Both the position numbers and the translations under genes were made by a program. From the NCBI GenBank assembly GCA_937951975.1, contig CALGAJ010000313.1, positions 1-12,268 of the forward strand: a stretch of 12,268 bases of DNA, given 5' to 3'. The stretch is from an uncultured Desulfotignum sp. GTDB taxonomy: Bacteria; Desulfobacterota; Desulfobacteria; Desulfobacterales; Desulfobacteraceae. The notes under the pieces were generated by a model. The model worked only from the letters and a program-made list of their open reading frames with translations. It was not told the DNA's origin and did not search any database. This document shows positions 1 to 6,977 of the stretch, one piece after another. Positions within the stretch are counted from its first letter, which is position 1. The number at the start of each line of letters is the position of its first letter.

Positions 1-413
1 CCGAAATTGAAAAAACCTTTGTTGTCCATGGGGGCGGTCACGACGAAAAAATAATCAAAATGGAGCTTCTGGCGATAAATCCCGGGGGCAGCATGCCAGC
101 TTTCAGGAATATACACCCCCACGCCCCGCTGTTTGGACAGAGGTCTGACATGACCGAGAAGAAAACCGGAGTACCAGTTAAAGGCACGGCCTTCCGGGTC
201 AGCCTGGCAGAAATCATAATTGGCCGTATCAATATAAGTCAGGACCAGAACATCTGCGAGTTCATGGGCCCGCTGGGCCAGGTATTTGCCGATAATGGTC
301 GCCACGTTGGCTGCGCCGCCGAGATGGATGGATTGACCCGAATCAACCATGGCGGCCGCTTCTTGTGCTGAGATTTTTTTGGACGCGTAGTCCTGAGATA
401 ATCTGTTACCCAT
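1..413 (-). CDS. CoA-transferase, acetyl-CoA hydrolase/transferase family (N-terminal part)
   Basis: The reading frame is open from ATG at 413 to the left window edge, giving 137 residues and no stop, so the gene is cut. It begins MGNRLSQDYASKKISAQEAA. The early SGQSIHLGGAANVATIIGKYLA stretch, the middle FNWYSGFLLGHVRP region and the later DYFFVVTAPMDNKGFFNF match the layout of the N-terminal domain of butyryl-CoA:acetate and 4-hydroxybutyrate CoA-transferases (acetyl-CoA hydrolase/transferase N-terminal family). Such enzymes move CoA between acyl-CoA and a free carboxylate in the cytoplasm. The catalytic glutamate lies in the C-terminal half, outside the window, so transferase and hydrolase cannot be told apart. 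A GAGGG ribosome-binding site lies about 11 nt before the ATG. The gene starts 28 nt after the enoyl-CoA hydratase stop, so it is probably the next gene of the beta-oxidation operon and would activate its acid substrate. Confidence 0.82.
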   Translation of the reverse strand, partial: MGNRLSQDYASKKISAQEAAAMVDSGQSIHLGGAANVATIIGKYLAQRAHELADVLVLTYIDTANYDFCQADPEGRAFNWYSGFLLGHVRPLSKQRGVGVYIPESWHAAPGIYRQKLHFDYFFVVTAPMDNKGFFNF

Positions 414-441
414 TTTTTGCTGATCCCTCTTATTTTTTGCT

Positions 442-1212
442 TTATTTTCCCTGAAACACCGGCTTCCTTTTTTCGAGAAAAGCACTGAACCCTTCGTTTC
501 TGTCTTCCGAATCCCTTACCAATGCACTGCCTTGAGCCTCTTTTTCCAGTCCGGGATCAAGTCCCTGGTACAGGCCTGTGCTCATGGCCTCCATAACACA
601 TCCCACGGCGATGGGGGGGCGGGCAGCCAGTTCCCGGGCCAGTTCCCGGACCGTTTCAAGAAGAGCTTCAGGTGGTACCAACCGGTCCACCAGTCCGACA
701 CCCAGGGCCGCCTTTGGATCCAGAAGACGGCTGAACAGTATCATGTCCAGGGCCTTAGCCCGTCCCACTATCCGCGGCAGACGCTGGGTGCCTCCCCAGC
801 CGGGAATAATGCCGAGATTCAATTCGGTCAGCCCCAGTTTGATTCCGGGGCTGTCGGCGGCAATTCTGAAATGACAGCAAAGAGAGAGTTCAAGCCCGCC
901 CCCCAAAGCGTGCCCGTTAATGGCTGCGATGGTGGGCTTCTTTATGGTGTCCAGCTTTTTCCACAGATCTCTGCCCATGGAACTGGTGGTCGCCGCGTTG
1001 GCTGCATCGCTGACGTCAAAGCCTGCTGAAAAGCATTTAGAGGCGCCGCCGGTAAGGATGAGCACCCGGACCTGGTGATCCTTACGGGCCATATCCAGAA
1101 CTTGTCCGAATTCGGTCATTGTCGCCAGATTCCAGGCATTGGCCGGTGGATGGTTCAAGGTAACGATGCCGATATGATCCTCGACCTGGTAATCAATGTT
1201 ATTAAACGTCAT
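442..1212 (-). CDS. Enoyl-CoA hydratase (crotonase family)
   Basis: This 256-residue protein has the usual single-domain crotonase length. It would add water to a trans-2-enoyl-CoA to give 3-hydroxyacyl-CoA. The oxyanion-hole stretch KCFSAGFDVSDA is at about 59-70. AINGHALGGGLELSL is at 97-111, and LGLTELNLGIIPGWGGTQRL is at 126-145. Both glutamates that correspond to the catalytic pair of rat crotonase are present (Glu108 and Glu130), which favours a true hydratase over an isomerase or a catalytically altered relative. The spacing between them is two residues longer than in the rat enzyme. The ATG at 1212 has AGGAG five nt upstream. The gene lies 26 nt after the AcdC stop and 28 nt before the CoA-transferase start, consistent with one operon. 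Chain-length preference cannot be read from the sequence. Confidence 0.92.
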   Translation of the reverse strand: MTFNNIDYQVEDHIGIVTLNHPPANAWNLATMTEFGQVLDMARKDHQVRVLILTGGASKCFSAGFDVSDAANAATTSSMGRDLWKKLDTIKKPTIAAINGHALGGGLELSLCCHFRIAADSPGIKLGLTELNLGIIPGWGGTQRLPRIVGRAKALDMILFSRLLDPKAALGVGLVDRLVPPEALLETVRELARELAARPPIAVGCVMEAMSTGLYQGLDPGLEKEAQGSALVRDSEDRNEGFSAFLEKRKPVFQGK

Positions 1213-1238
1213 CTGGTCTCCTGAGTATAGGGTTTCGC

Positions 1239-2369
1239 TTATTTGATGATTTGATCTGCAAGGGTGTCTTTCACAGCCCGGGGTCCGCCTGAAAGAAGTT
1301 CAAGCATTTTGGCGTCCCGGTAATAGGCTTCAATTTCATATTCCCGGATATACCCGTAGCCCCCGAACAATTGGAGGGCCTCGTCACAGACCTCTACCGC
1401 GGCCCGGCCTGCGGCCAGCCTGGCCATGGCGCAATCTTTTACTTTGTTTTTTCCCGTATCCAGTGCAACGGCAGCCCTGCGGACCAGAAGCCGTGCCATG
1501 TCAATTTGGGTGGCCATGGCAGCCAGTTTATGCCGGGTGATCTGGAATTGCACCAGTTTTTTCCCAAACTGCTGCCGCTGTTTTACGTGGGCAAGGGCCC
1601 GGTCAAAGGCACCCTGGGCCGTGCCTACGAGAAGGGATGACAGACCCAGTGAACAAGCGACCACAAGGTCTTCAATCTTATTTTTTTCCCCCTTTCCTGT
1701 GTCGATCATGTTGGTCTCCGGAATACGGACCTTGTCAAAGGAGATTCGGGATATTGGGACCAGGGAGAGTCCCAGACCTTTGCCCGGGTCTTTGAGTTCC
1801 ACCCCCTTTGTCCCTGCCGGGACCAGAAAAAAACGGGTTTCCCTGGGTTCAGCACCGGTATCACAGGGCACCAGAAAAAGGGCGGCCCGGTTTCTGCCGT
1901 TGACCACCAGGGACCGAGTGCCGGTGATGATCCAGTCCCGGCCTTCCCTGACCGCTCGTATTTCATTTTGGGCACCCATATTCTCCAGAATCTTATCTTC
2001 GAAGACCGGAGCCGACAGGATTTCACCTTTGGCGATCCCGGGAAGCCAGGTCCTTTTTTGTTCATCGCTGCCGTAAAAGAGGAGAAGGTCTGCCCCGTAC
2101 CCGGTCAGGGCCAGGCCGGCTCCCAGTGTGGAATGGCCCTTTGCCAGTTCCTCGGCAATAATCGCCTGTTCCTGGTAGCCAAGACCTTCACCGTCAAAGC
2201 GTTCCGGAATCTGGATTCCTATAAAACCCAAATCTGCGGCCTTTGATAGGATTTTTTCGGGAAAAGTCCTGGTTTCGACCAGTTCATCGATGACCTCTTT
2301 TTTGAACTCCCCTTTGACAAAATCCCGTACGGCTTTCCGGATCTGTTTTTGCTCCTGTGTCAGCTTCAC
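1239..2369 (-). CDS. Acyl-CoA dehydrogenase family protein lacking catalytic residues (AcdC, probable partner subunit)
   Basis: This 376-residue protein has normal acyl-CoA dehydrogenase length and fold landmarks but is degenerate at its own active site. The catalytic Glu of the usual YEGT motif is Ser360 (LELLSGGPRAV). The alternative base position used by isovaleryl-CoA dehydrogenase aligns with Cys239. The TExxAGSD motif is replaced by FEDKILENMGAQN (123-135), WITN by VVNG (155-158), and the LDxxR segment is missing. In contrast, RQQFG (265-269) and QLFGGYGY (333-340), which normally reach into the FAD site of a neighbouring subunit, are intact. The likely role is a structural or FAD-clamping subunit of a heteromer with AcdB, encoded just upstream. 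Alternatives are an unusual chemistry or an inactive paralogue. The start is GTG, with GGGAG seven nt upstream; no better in-frame start is seen nearby. Confidence 0.88.
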   Translation of the reverse strand: MKLTQEQKQIRKAVRDFVKGEFKKEVIDELVETRTFPEKILSKAADLGFIGIQIPERFDGEGLGYQEQAIIAEELAKGHSTLGAGLALTGYGADLLLFYGSDEQKRTWLPGIAKGEILSAPVFEDKILENMGAQNEIRAVREGRDWIITGTRSLVVNGRNRAALFLVPCDTGAEPRETRFFLVPAGTKGVELKDPGKGLGLSLVPISRISFDKVRIPETNMIDTGKGEKNKIEDLVVACSLGLSSLLVGTAQGAFDRALAHVKQRQQFGKKLVQFQITRHKLAAMATQIDMARLLVRRAAVALDTGKNKVKDCAMARLAAGRAAVEVCDEALQLFGGYGYIREYEIEAYYRDAKMLELLSGGPRAVKDTLADQIIK

Positions 2370-2380
2370 TATTTTTCTCC

Positions 2381-2405
2381 CTGGGCGAAGTTGAGCGTTC
2401 GCCAG
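2381..2405 (-). promoter_or_regulatory. Intercistronic hairpin abutting the AcdC ribosome-binding site
   Basis: On the transcribed strand, CTGGCGAA and TTCGCCCAG flank an eight-base loop (CGCTCAAC). They form a stem of about eight pairs with one bulged C. The 3' arm runs directly into the GGGAG ribosome-binding site of AcdC, and no U-run follows, so it is not an intrinsic terminator. It could slow or tune AcdC translation or mark an RNA processing site. The structure is visible in the sequence; the role is inference. Confidence 0.4.
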
Positions 2406-2422
2406 CGATTCCAGAATTTGTG

Positions 2423-3556
2423 TTACTTTTTTAAAAGATTTCTAGCAATAATATTCCTCTGGATCTCCGAAGTTCCTTCGTAGATCCGGTACAGGCGAAC
2501 ATCCCGGAAAAACATTTCAAAACGGGAAGATGTCAGGGCGCCATCCAGGGCAAACACCTCCATGGCTTTTTCCGTCACAAAACTTGCCGTCTCCGTGCAA
2601 AATACTTTTACCATGGAGGCCTGTGTGGTAATGTCCCCGCCTTTGTCCCGCATCGACGCAGCATGGTAGAGCATCTGTCTTGCCGCATAAATCCGGGTGG
2701 CCATGTCTGCCAGTGCGAACTGAACCGCCTGGTCCGGGACAGCCCCCAACGCCTTCACCCGGGAGAGACAGATTTCCAGGACTTTCTGGGAGGCACCCAG
2801 GGCACAGGCGCCCATGGAAAGCCGCCCTTTATCCAGGACACGCATGGCCGTGCCAAAACCCAGACCCACCCGCTCCATCCCGCCGATGACGTTTTCTGCC
2901 GGAATCCGGCAGTCCTTGAACACCACCTCATGGGTATGTGAGCCCTTGAGACCCGTCTTGATGTCGGGAGGACCGATATGGAGGCCAGGTCGCTCCTTTT
3001 CCACCACAAAAGCCGTGACCCCGCCCCTGGCCTTTTTTTCCGGATCCGTGACCGCCAGAACCGTGAACAGATCCGCTTCACCTGCATTGGTGATAAACAG
3101 CTTGGCACCATTGAGAATCCAGTGATCCCCTTCAAGCACTGCAGCGGTTCGGATGGAGGCCGCATCGGAGCCGGCATCCGCTTCTGTCAGGGCAAAAGCC
3201 GTGGTCTGCCTGCCTCTGGCGATACCGGGCAGGTATTTCTTTTTCTGGGCGTCTGTCCCATCATAAAGAATCCCCATGGAACCGATGCCGTTGCTGGTAC
3301 CGATTCGGGATCGAATGCAGGCATTGGTCTTGGTAATTTCTTCATAAATCATGATCTCTTCAAAGGTACTCAGACCCAGCCCCCCGTACTCTTTTGGGAT
3401 GGACAGGCCGAACAGGCCCAGGTCCCGCATCCGGTCCACGATGTTTTCCGGGATTTCCGCCCGGATCTCCATGTCCAGGGACAGGGGTTCCAGTTCTGTT
3501 TCCACAAACTTGCGGATTCGGTTCTGAAAATCTTCAAAGCACTGAGGGTTTGACAT
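2423..3556 (-). CDS. Acyl-CoA dehydrogenase with catalytic glutamate (AcdB, probable catalytic subunit)
   Basis: This cytoplasmic flavoenzyme would oxidise an acyl-CoA to the 2-enoyl-CoA and pass electrons to an electron-transfer flavoprotein. Numbering here counts from the upstream ATG at 3562. Seen are FALTEADAGSDAAS (123-136), LFITN (155-159), VLDKGR (242-247) and the catalytic Glu362 in IYEGTSEIQR. Two motifs that normally contact the FAD of an adjacent subunit are degraded: RxxFG has become RVKALG (268-273), and QxFGGxGY has become EVFALDGA (335-342). AcdC encoded next keeps exactly these two, suggesting a heteromeric enzyme. I place the start at the second ATG (3556, 377 residues) because AGAGGA lies six nt before it, whereas the same site touches the first ATG with no spacing. 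The gap to the thiolase stop is 18 nt. Substrate is unknown. Confidence 0.92.
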   Translation of the reverse strand: MSNPQCFEDFQNRIRKFVETELEPLSLDMEIRAEIPENIVDRMRDLGLFGLSIPKEYGGLGLSTFEEIMIYEEITKTNACIRSRIGTSNGIGSMGILYDGTDAQKKKYLPGIARGRQTTAFALTEADAGSDAASIRTAAVLEGDHWILNGAKLFITNAGEADLFTVLAVTDPEKKARGGVTAFVVEKERPGLHIGPPDIKTGLKGSHTHEVVFKDCRIPAENVIGGMERVGLGFGTAMRVLDKGRLSMGACALGASQKVLEICLSRVKALGAVPDQAVQFALADMATRIYAARQMLYHAASMRDKGGDITTQASMVKVFCTETASFVTEKAMEVFALDGALTSSRFEMFFRDVRLYRIYEGTSEIQRNIIARNLLKK

Positions 3557-3562
3557 TGCCAT

Positions 3563-3568
3563 TCCTCT
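3563..3568 (-). promoter_or_regulatory. Ribosome-binding site of AcdB, favouring the second ATG
   Basis: AGAGGA on the minus strand directly touches the ATG at 3562 and sits six nt before the in-frame ATG at 3556. Normal Shine-Dalgarno spacing therefore favours 3556, removing two residues from the longest frame. Confidence 0.6.
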
Positions 3569-3574
3569 TTTTGT

Positions 3575-4762
3575 TTAACGGATCAGATTTTCCCAGATCA
3601 TGGCGTAGCCCTGGCCCCGGCCGACACACATGGTGGTCAGGCCGTATCTGGCACCCGGATTTTCCTTGAACAATCCCTTCATAAAGGCAATGAGCCGGGG
3701 GCCGGAAGAGGCCAGGGGATGACCAAAGGCGATGGCGCCGCCCCAGATATTCACCCGGGGGTCATCCGGTTTCAGCCCCAACCGGTCCAGATCATACAGG
3801 GCCTGGACCGCAAAGGCTTCGTTCACCTCGATGATGTCCATATCTTCCATGGTCAGCCCGGCCTTTTTCAATGCCTTGAGGGTGGCAGGTACAGGTGCCA
3901 CCCCCATGATCCTGGGATCGACACCGGCCACGGCCGTGGAGACCCAGCGCATGGCAGGTGTCATGCCCAGCTCTTTGGCTCTTTTGCCGCTCATCAGGAG
4001 GGTCGCACTGGCACCGTCATTAAGCCCCGAGGCATTCCCGGCGGTGACCCGGCCGTTTTCCCTGAAGGGTGTTTTCAGTTTGGCCAGGCTTTCCACTGTG
4101 GTGCCGGGCCTGGGATGCTGGTCTGTGTCCGCAAGCAGTGTGGATCCATCGTTGAGTTCTACCTCAATGGGGATGATCATGTCAGTCATTTTCCCGGCTG
4201 CCATGGCCTTGTGTGCTTTTTCCTGGCAGGCGGCCGCATAGGTGTCGGCCAGGGTACGGGTGAATTCCGGGCAGAGGTCATGAATGTTTTCAGCGGTCAT
4301 GCCCATGTTAAAGGCAGAGGCATCGCCCATGACTTCTTCGGCCCTGGGATGGGAATCCCGCATATATCCCATGGGAAGATGGCCCATGTGCTCCACGCCT
4401 CCGGCCACCAGGCAGTCGGCCATGCCGCTGGCAATATAAGAAACCCCGAAACCTACGGCAGTAAGGCCGCCGGCACACATCCGGTCTACCGAGCAGCCGG
4501 GCACTTCCCATCCCCAGTCCGCCAGCATGGAAATCATCCGGCCGATGGTGCCGCCCTGCTCTCCGATCTGGTTGGTAACCCCCCAGATGACATCTTCCAC
4601 CATGGCCGGGGAAACTGCCACATTTCTCTCCATGAGCCCTTTTAATACGGCAACACAAAGGTCCTCGGCCCGGGTTTTCCAGAAGATTCCCTTTTCACCG
4701 GCCCTGCCAAAGGCAGTCCGGACCGCATCCATTACCAATACATCATTCTCTTTAAAATTCAC
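3575..4762 (-). CDS. Acetyl-CoA C-acyltransferase (thiolase)
   Basis: This 395-residue protein has the standard length of a biosynthetic- or degradative-type thiolase. It would cleave 3-ketoacyl-CoA with CoA to acetyl-CoA and a shortened acyl-CoA. The acyl-accepting Cys96 is in SVDRMCAGGLTAV. The NEAFA motif is at 314-318, the catalytic His348 in GGAIAFGHPLASSGPR, and the second catalytic cysteine, Cys379, in TTMCVGRGQG. All four catalytic landmarks are therefore present. Its neighbours are acyl-CoA dehydrogenases and a hydratase, so a catabolic direction is likely. The start is GTG at 4762 with an AAGGG ribosome-binding site six nt upstream. The gap to the upstream dehydrogenase is 50 nt. 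Chain-length specificity cannot be deduced. Confidence 0.94.
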   Translation of the reverse strand: MNFKENDVLVMDAVRTAFGRAGEKGIFWKTRAEDLCVAVLKGLMERNVAVSPAMVEDVIWGVTNQIGEQGGTIGRMISMLADWGWEVPGCSVDRMCAGGLTAVGFGVSYIASGMADCLVAGGVEHMGHLPMGYMRDSHPRAEEVMGDASAFNMGMTAENIHDLCPEFTRTLADTYAAACQEKAHKAMAAGKMTDMIIPIEVELNDGSTLLADTDQHPRPGTTVESLAKLKTPFRENGRVTAGNASGLNDGASATLLMSGKRAKELGMTPAMRWVSTAVAGVDPRIMGVAPVPATLKALKKAGLTMEDMDIIEVNEAFAVQALYDLDRLGLKPDDPRVNIWGGAIAFGHPLASSGPRLIAFMKGLFKENPGARYGLTTMCVGRGQGYAMIWENLIR

Positions 4763-4812
4763 GATACACCCTTTTCAAGCTGTCAGTTTTTGATTTCCAA
4801 ACAAAGACTTCA

Positions 4813-6606
4813 CTAAAATGAATGGTTCTGCATCACCAGGATTTCCCTGCCCTGGCGTCGGCAAATATCAATGGTTGCCAAGGTGTGGGGCAGCGTAATG
4901 TCGGTGTAATAGGTGGCCTGAAGTACTTTGGCCCTGTAAAAGTCCCATTTTTTTCCTTTTTTCTCACTGGACGGATAAGCAACGACAGCCATATTCAGCA
5001 GAGACCAGACCATGGTAATATCGGCAAAGGCCGTCAGGGCCGGATAGGTGTATGAAGCCCATTGCTGAGGATCACTGGCCCGTTGCTTGAGCATATCCTG
5101 GGCGGTTGACCAAAGTTTGGCAGCCGCCGCCTTAAGGGCCTGAACCTGTTCCCCCAGTTCGGGATGGGAGTCATGGGCGGCGCAGAAGTTTTCAATCTCT
5201 TTTTGAAAGGCATTGAAAGGAGCCCCGTCTCTGATCTGCATTTTTCTGCCCAGAAGATCCATGGCCTGGATCCCGTTGGTTCCTTCGTAAAGGGACATGA
5301 TTTTAGCATCGCGCAGATATTGTTCCAAGGGAAAATCCTTGCAGAAGCCGTAGCCGCCCAGGCACTGGATGGCGGTTTCACAGACTCGAAATCCCATATC
5401 GGAACAATGTGCCTTGATGATGGGGGTCAAAAAATCCACCAGACCGGCCTGATGATCCTTTTCAGGTCCTTCAGGCAGCTGGTCTGCCAGATCAGACCTG
5501 AAGGCAGCCGTATAAATCATGGCTCTCATGCCGTCCACAGCCGCCTTCATCCAGAGAAGATTCCGGCGGATGTCCGGGTGTTCAATGATGGGGGTGTCCC
5601 CGGAGGTCTTTCCGGAAATATCCCGGCCCTGAACCCTGGTTTTTGTATATTCCAGGGCGTTCTGATAGGCAGTGGAGGCCAAGGTCATGCCGGAGACGCC
5701 GGTATTGATCCGGGCCTGGTTCATCATCTGGAACATGTGGGTGAGCCCCCGATTCTCTTGCCCGCACAGATATCCGACGCAGGCATCCTCGGAGCCGAAA
5801 TGAAGAACCGCCGTGGGAGAAGCATGCAGCCCCAGCTTTTTTTCAACATTGCCGCAGCGCACATCATTGGACTGTCCCAGGGAACCATCCGGATTAACCC
5901 GGATCTTTGGCACGACAAAAAGAGAGATGCCCTTGACCCCTTCAGGCGCGCCTTGGATCCGGGCCAGAACCAGGTGTACAATATTTTCCGTAAGATCATG
6001 CTCTCCCCAGGAAATAAAAATCTTGGTGCCGCTTATTTTATAATGATCTCCTTCCTTGACCGCCGTGGTGGTCAGAGCGGCAAGGTTCGATCCTGCATCC
6101 GCCTCGGTCAGGCACATGGTCCCGGACCAGGTGCCGTTATACATCTTGGGAACAAAGCGTTGCTTGAGCTCCTCTGAACCGAAGCTTTCAATTAGATGAG
6201 CTGCCCCGTGGGTGAGACTGGGAGCCATGTTAAAGGACTGGCAAGCTCCGTACATCAGGTCATTGACGATAATCCTCATCATTCCGGGAAACCCCTGCCC
6301 CCCGAACTTTGGACTCCTTGCCGCCGCAGTCCAGCCATCCCTGCCGTACTGCTCAAAGGCCTTTTTAAACTCCGGGGGATTGCTCACCCGTCCGTTATCA
6401 AAAATGACCCCCCATTCCTCACCGATTTCGTTTAGGGGAGACAGTACCCCTTTTGCAAAACTGATGGCCTCTGTAACCAGCATATCCAGAGTTTTTTCGT
6501 TCAAATCACCATATTTTTCAAATTCGCAGAGCTGCCCGTAATTAAGATATTCTTTTAAGATGAAGAAAAGATCTTTCTGATTAATTTTAAAATGACTCAT
6601 ACTCAC
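4813..6606 (-). CDS. Long-type acyl-CoA dehydrogenase (DmdC-like, with C-terminal extension)
   Basis: At 597 residues this belongs to the long acyl-CoA dehydrogenase group that includes 3-methylmercaptopropionyl-CoA dehydrogenase DmdC, not the common 380-residue type. An N-terminal cap covers about 1-80. The core carries CLTEADAGSN (165-174), IFISWGEHD (196-204) and CLGGYGF (415-421), and the catalytic Glu441 lies in SLYEGTNGIQAMDLLG. A helical C-terminal extension follows from about 460. Unlike the AcdB/AcdC pair, this protein has a complete set of motifs and should work alone. It is the first gene of the probable beta-oxidation operon, downstream of a sigma-54-like promoter. The start is GTG at 6606 with AAGGA six nt upstream; ATG at 6600, two codons on, is the alternative. 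Substrate is not predictable; a DmdC function is not claimed. Confidence 0.92.
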   Translation of the reverse strand: MSMSHFKINQKDLFFILKEYLNYGQLCEFEKYGDLNEKTLDMLVTEAISFAKGVLSPLNEIGEEWGVIFDNGRVSNPPEFKKAFEQYGRDGWTAAARSPKFGGQGFPGMMRIIVNDLMYGACQSFNMAPSLTHGAAHLIESFGSEELKQRFVPKMYNGTWSGTMCLTEADAGSNLAALTTTAVKEGDHYKISGTKIFISWGEHDLTENIVHLVLARIQGAPEGVKGISLFVVPKIRVNPDGSLGQSNDVRCGNVEKKLGLHASPTAVLHFGSEDACVGYLCGQENRGLTHMFQMMNQARINTGVSGMTLASTAYQNALEYTKTRVQGRDISGKTSGDTPIIEHPDIRRNLLWMKAAVDGMRAMIYTAAFRSDLADQLPEGPEKDHQAGLVDFLTPIIKAHCSDMGFRVCETAIQCLGGYGFCKDFPLEQYLRDAKIMSLYEGTNGIQAMDLLGRKMQIRDGAPFNAFQKEIENFCAAHDSHPELGEQVQALKAAAAKLWSTAQDMLKQRASDPQQWASYTYPALTAFADITMVWSLLNMAVVAYPSSEKKGKKWDFYRAKVLQATYYTDITLPHTLATIDICRRQGREILVMQNHSF

Positions 6607-6646
6607 CTATCTTCCTTTCTTTCAGAGCCTGGGCGTGTCAATTACC

Positions 6647-6662
6647 CATTGATGCATTGATG
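6647..6662. repeat. Exact tandem octamer CATTGATG x2
   Basis: Two perfect copies of CATTGATG stand head to tail, 41 to 56 nt upstream of the GTG of the long acyl-CoA dehydrogenase. They lie inside the leader predicted from the sigma-54 promoter. The repeat could be a regulator half-site pair or chance; no known operator was recognised. Confidence 0.4.
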
Positions 6663-6695
6663 AAACCACTTTTGCCGACGATTTAATTTGTTATT

Positions 6696-6712
6696 AGCAA
6701 CTTGCTTGCCAG
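6696..6712 (-). promoter_or_regulatory. Sigma-54 (-24/-12) promoter candidate for the beta-oxidation operon
   Basis: The minus strand reads CTGGCAAGCAAGTTGCT. Against the sigma-54 consensus TGGCACG-N4-TTGCW there is one mismatch, and the essential GG and GC are separated by exactly ten bases. The predicted start of transcription is near 6685, giving a leader of about 79 nt before the GTG at 6606. Such promoters need an enhancer-binding activator and RpoN. No activator gene lies in the window. Confidence 0.6.
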
Positions 6713-6808
6713 CTCTCTGTCAGCGGGCCGGGCTGCTGGCAGGGTGGAATGAATATAAATAATGATTACTGCATGTTGAATTAAATGAGAATTTATTAAT
6801 CACTGGCT

Positions 6809-6827
6809 GCCCATTTCGGGGATGGCC
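6809..6827. promoter_or_regulatory. Imperfect dyad, possible activator site
   Basis: GCCCAT and ATGGCC are separated by seven bases and pair at five of six positions. The dyad lies about 124 to 142 nt upstream of the predicted sigma-54 transcription start, a usual distance for enhancer-binding proteins. The symmetry is short, so this is a weak candidate. Confidence 0.22.
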
Positions 6828-6977
6828 CTGGTCATACAAAAGACTATTAGAGAAAATGAATAAAATTATATTCAAAACAGCAAAAGGAATTATCTAAGGC
6901 TATAAAATAAAATAACAATTCACAGAATGTATAATATTCTATCAACGAATAATAATCTAATCACGGATGGAATTAAT

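Noticed and set aside
38..232. Short minus-strand open frame of 64 codons near the left edge
   Set aside because: It is an out-of-frame shadow inside the truncated CoA-transferase gene, whose frame runs through the window edge and shows clear family similarity.
3719..4645. Plus-strand open frame (308 codons) opposite the thiolase gene
   Set aside because: Antisense shadow of a clear thiolase; no recognisable domain or ribosome-binding support.
5164..6177. Long plus-strand open frame (337 codons) opposite the long acyl-CoA dehydrogenase gene
   Set aside because: It lies entirely antisense to a gene with complete family motifs, resembles no known domain and has low-complexity composition rich in Gly, His and Pro. 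It is a by-product of GC-rich third codon positions.
6636..6641. Perfect -35-like TTGACA on the minus strand close to the long acyl-CoA dehydrogenase start
   Set aside because: At 16 to 18 bases downstream there is only GAAAGG/AAAGGA-type sequence leading into the ribosome-binding site, so no -10 element exists.
6707..6741. Inverted repeat TGCCAGC/GCTGGCA around a GC-rich loop
   Set aside because: Seven pairs with a 21-base loop and no U-run. It overlaps the -24 region of the sigma-54 candidate and may be incidental; not supported as a terminator or RNA element.
6865..6870. Perfect TATAAT on the minus strand in the AT-rich intergenic region
   Set aside because: No acceptable -35 hexamer lies 16 to 18 bases upstream, and matches to TATAAT are expected by chance in such AT-rich DNA.
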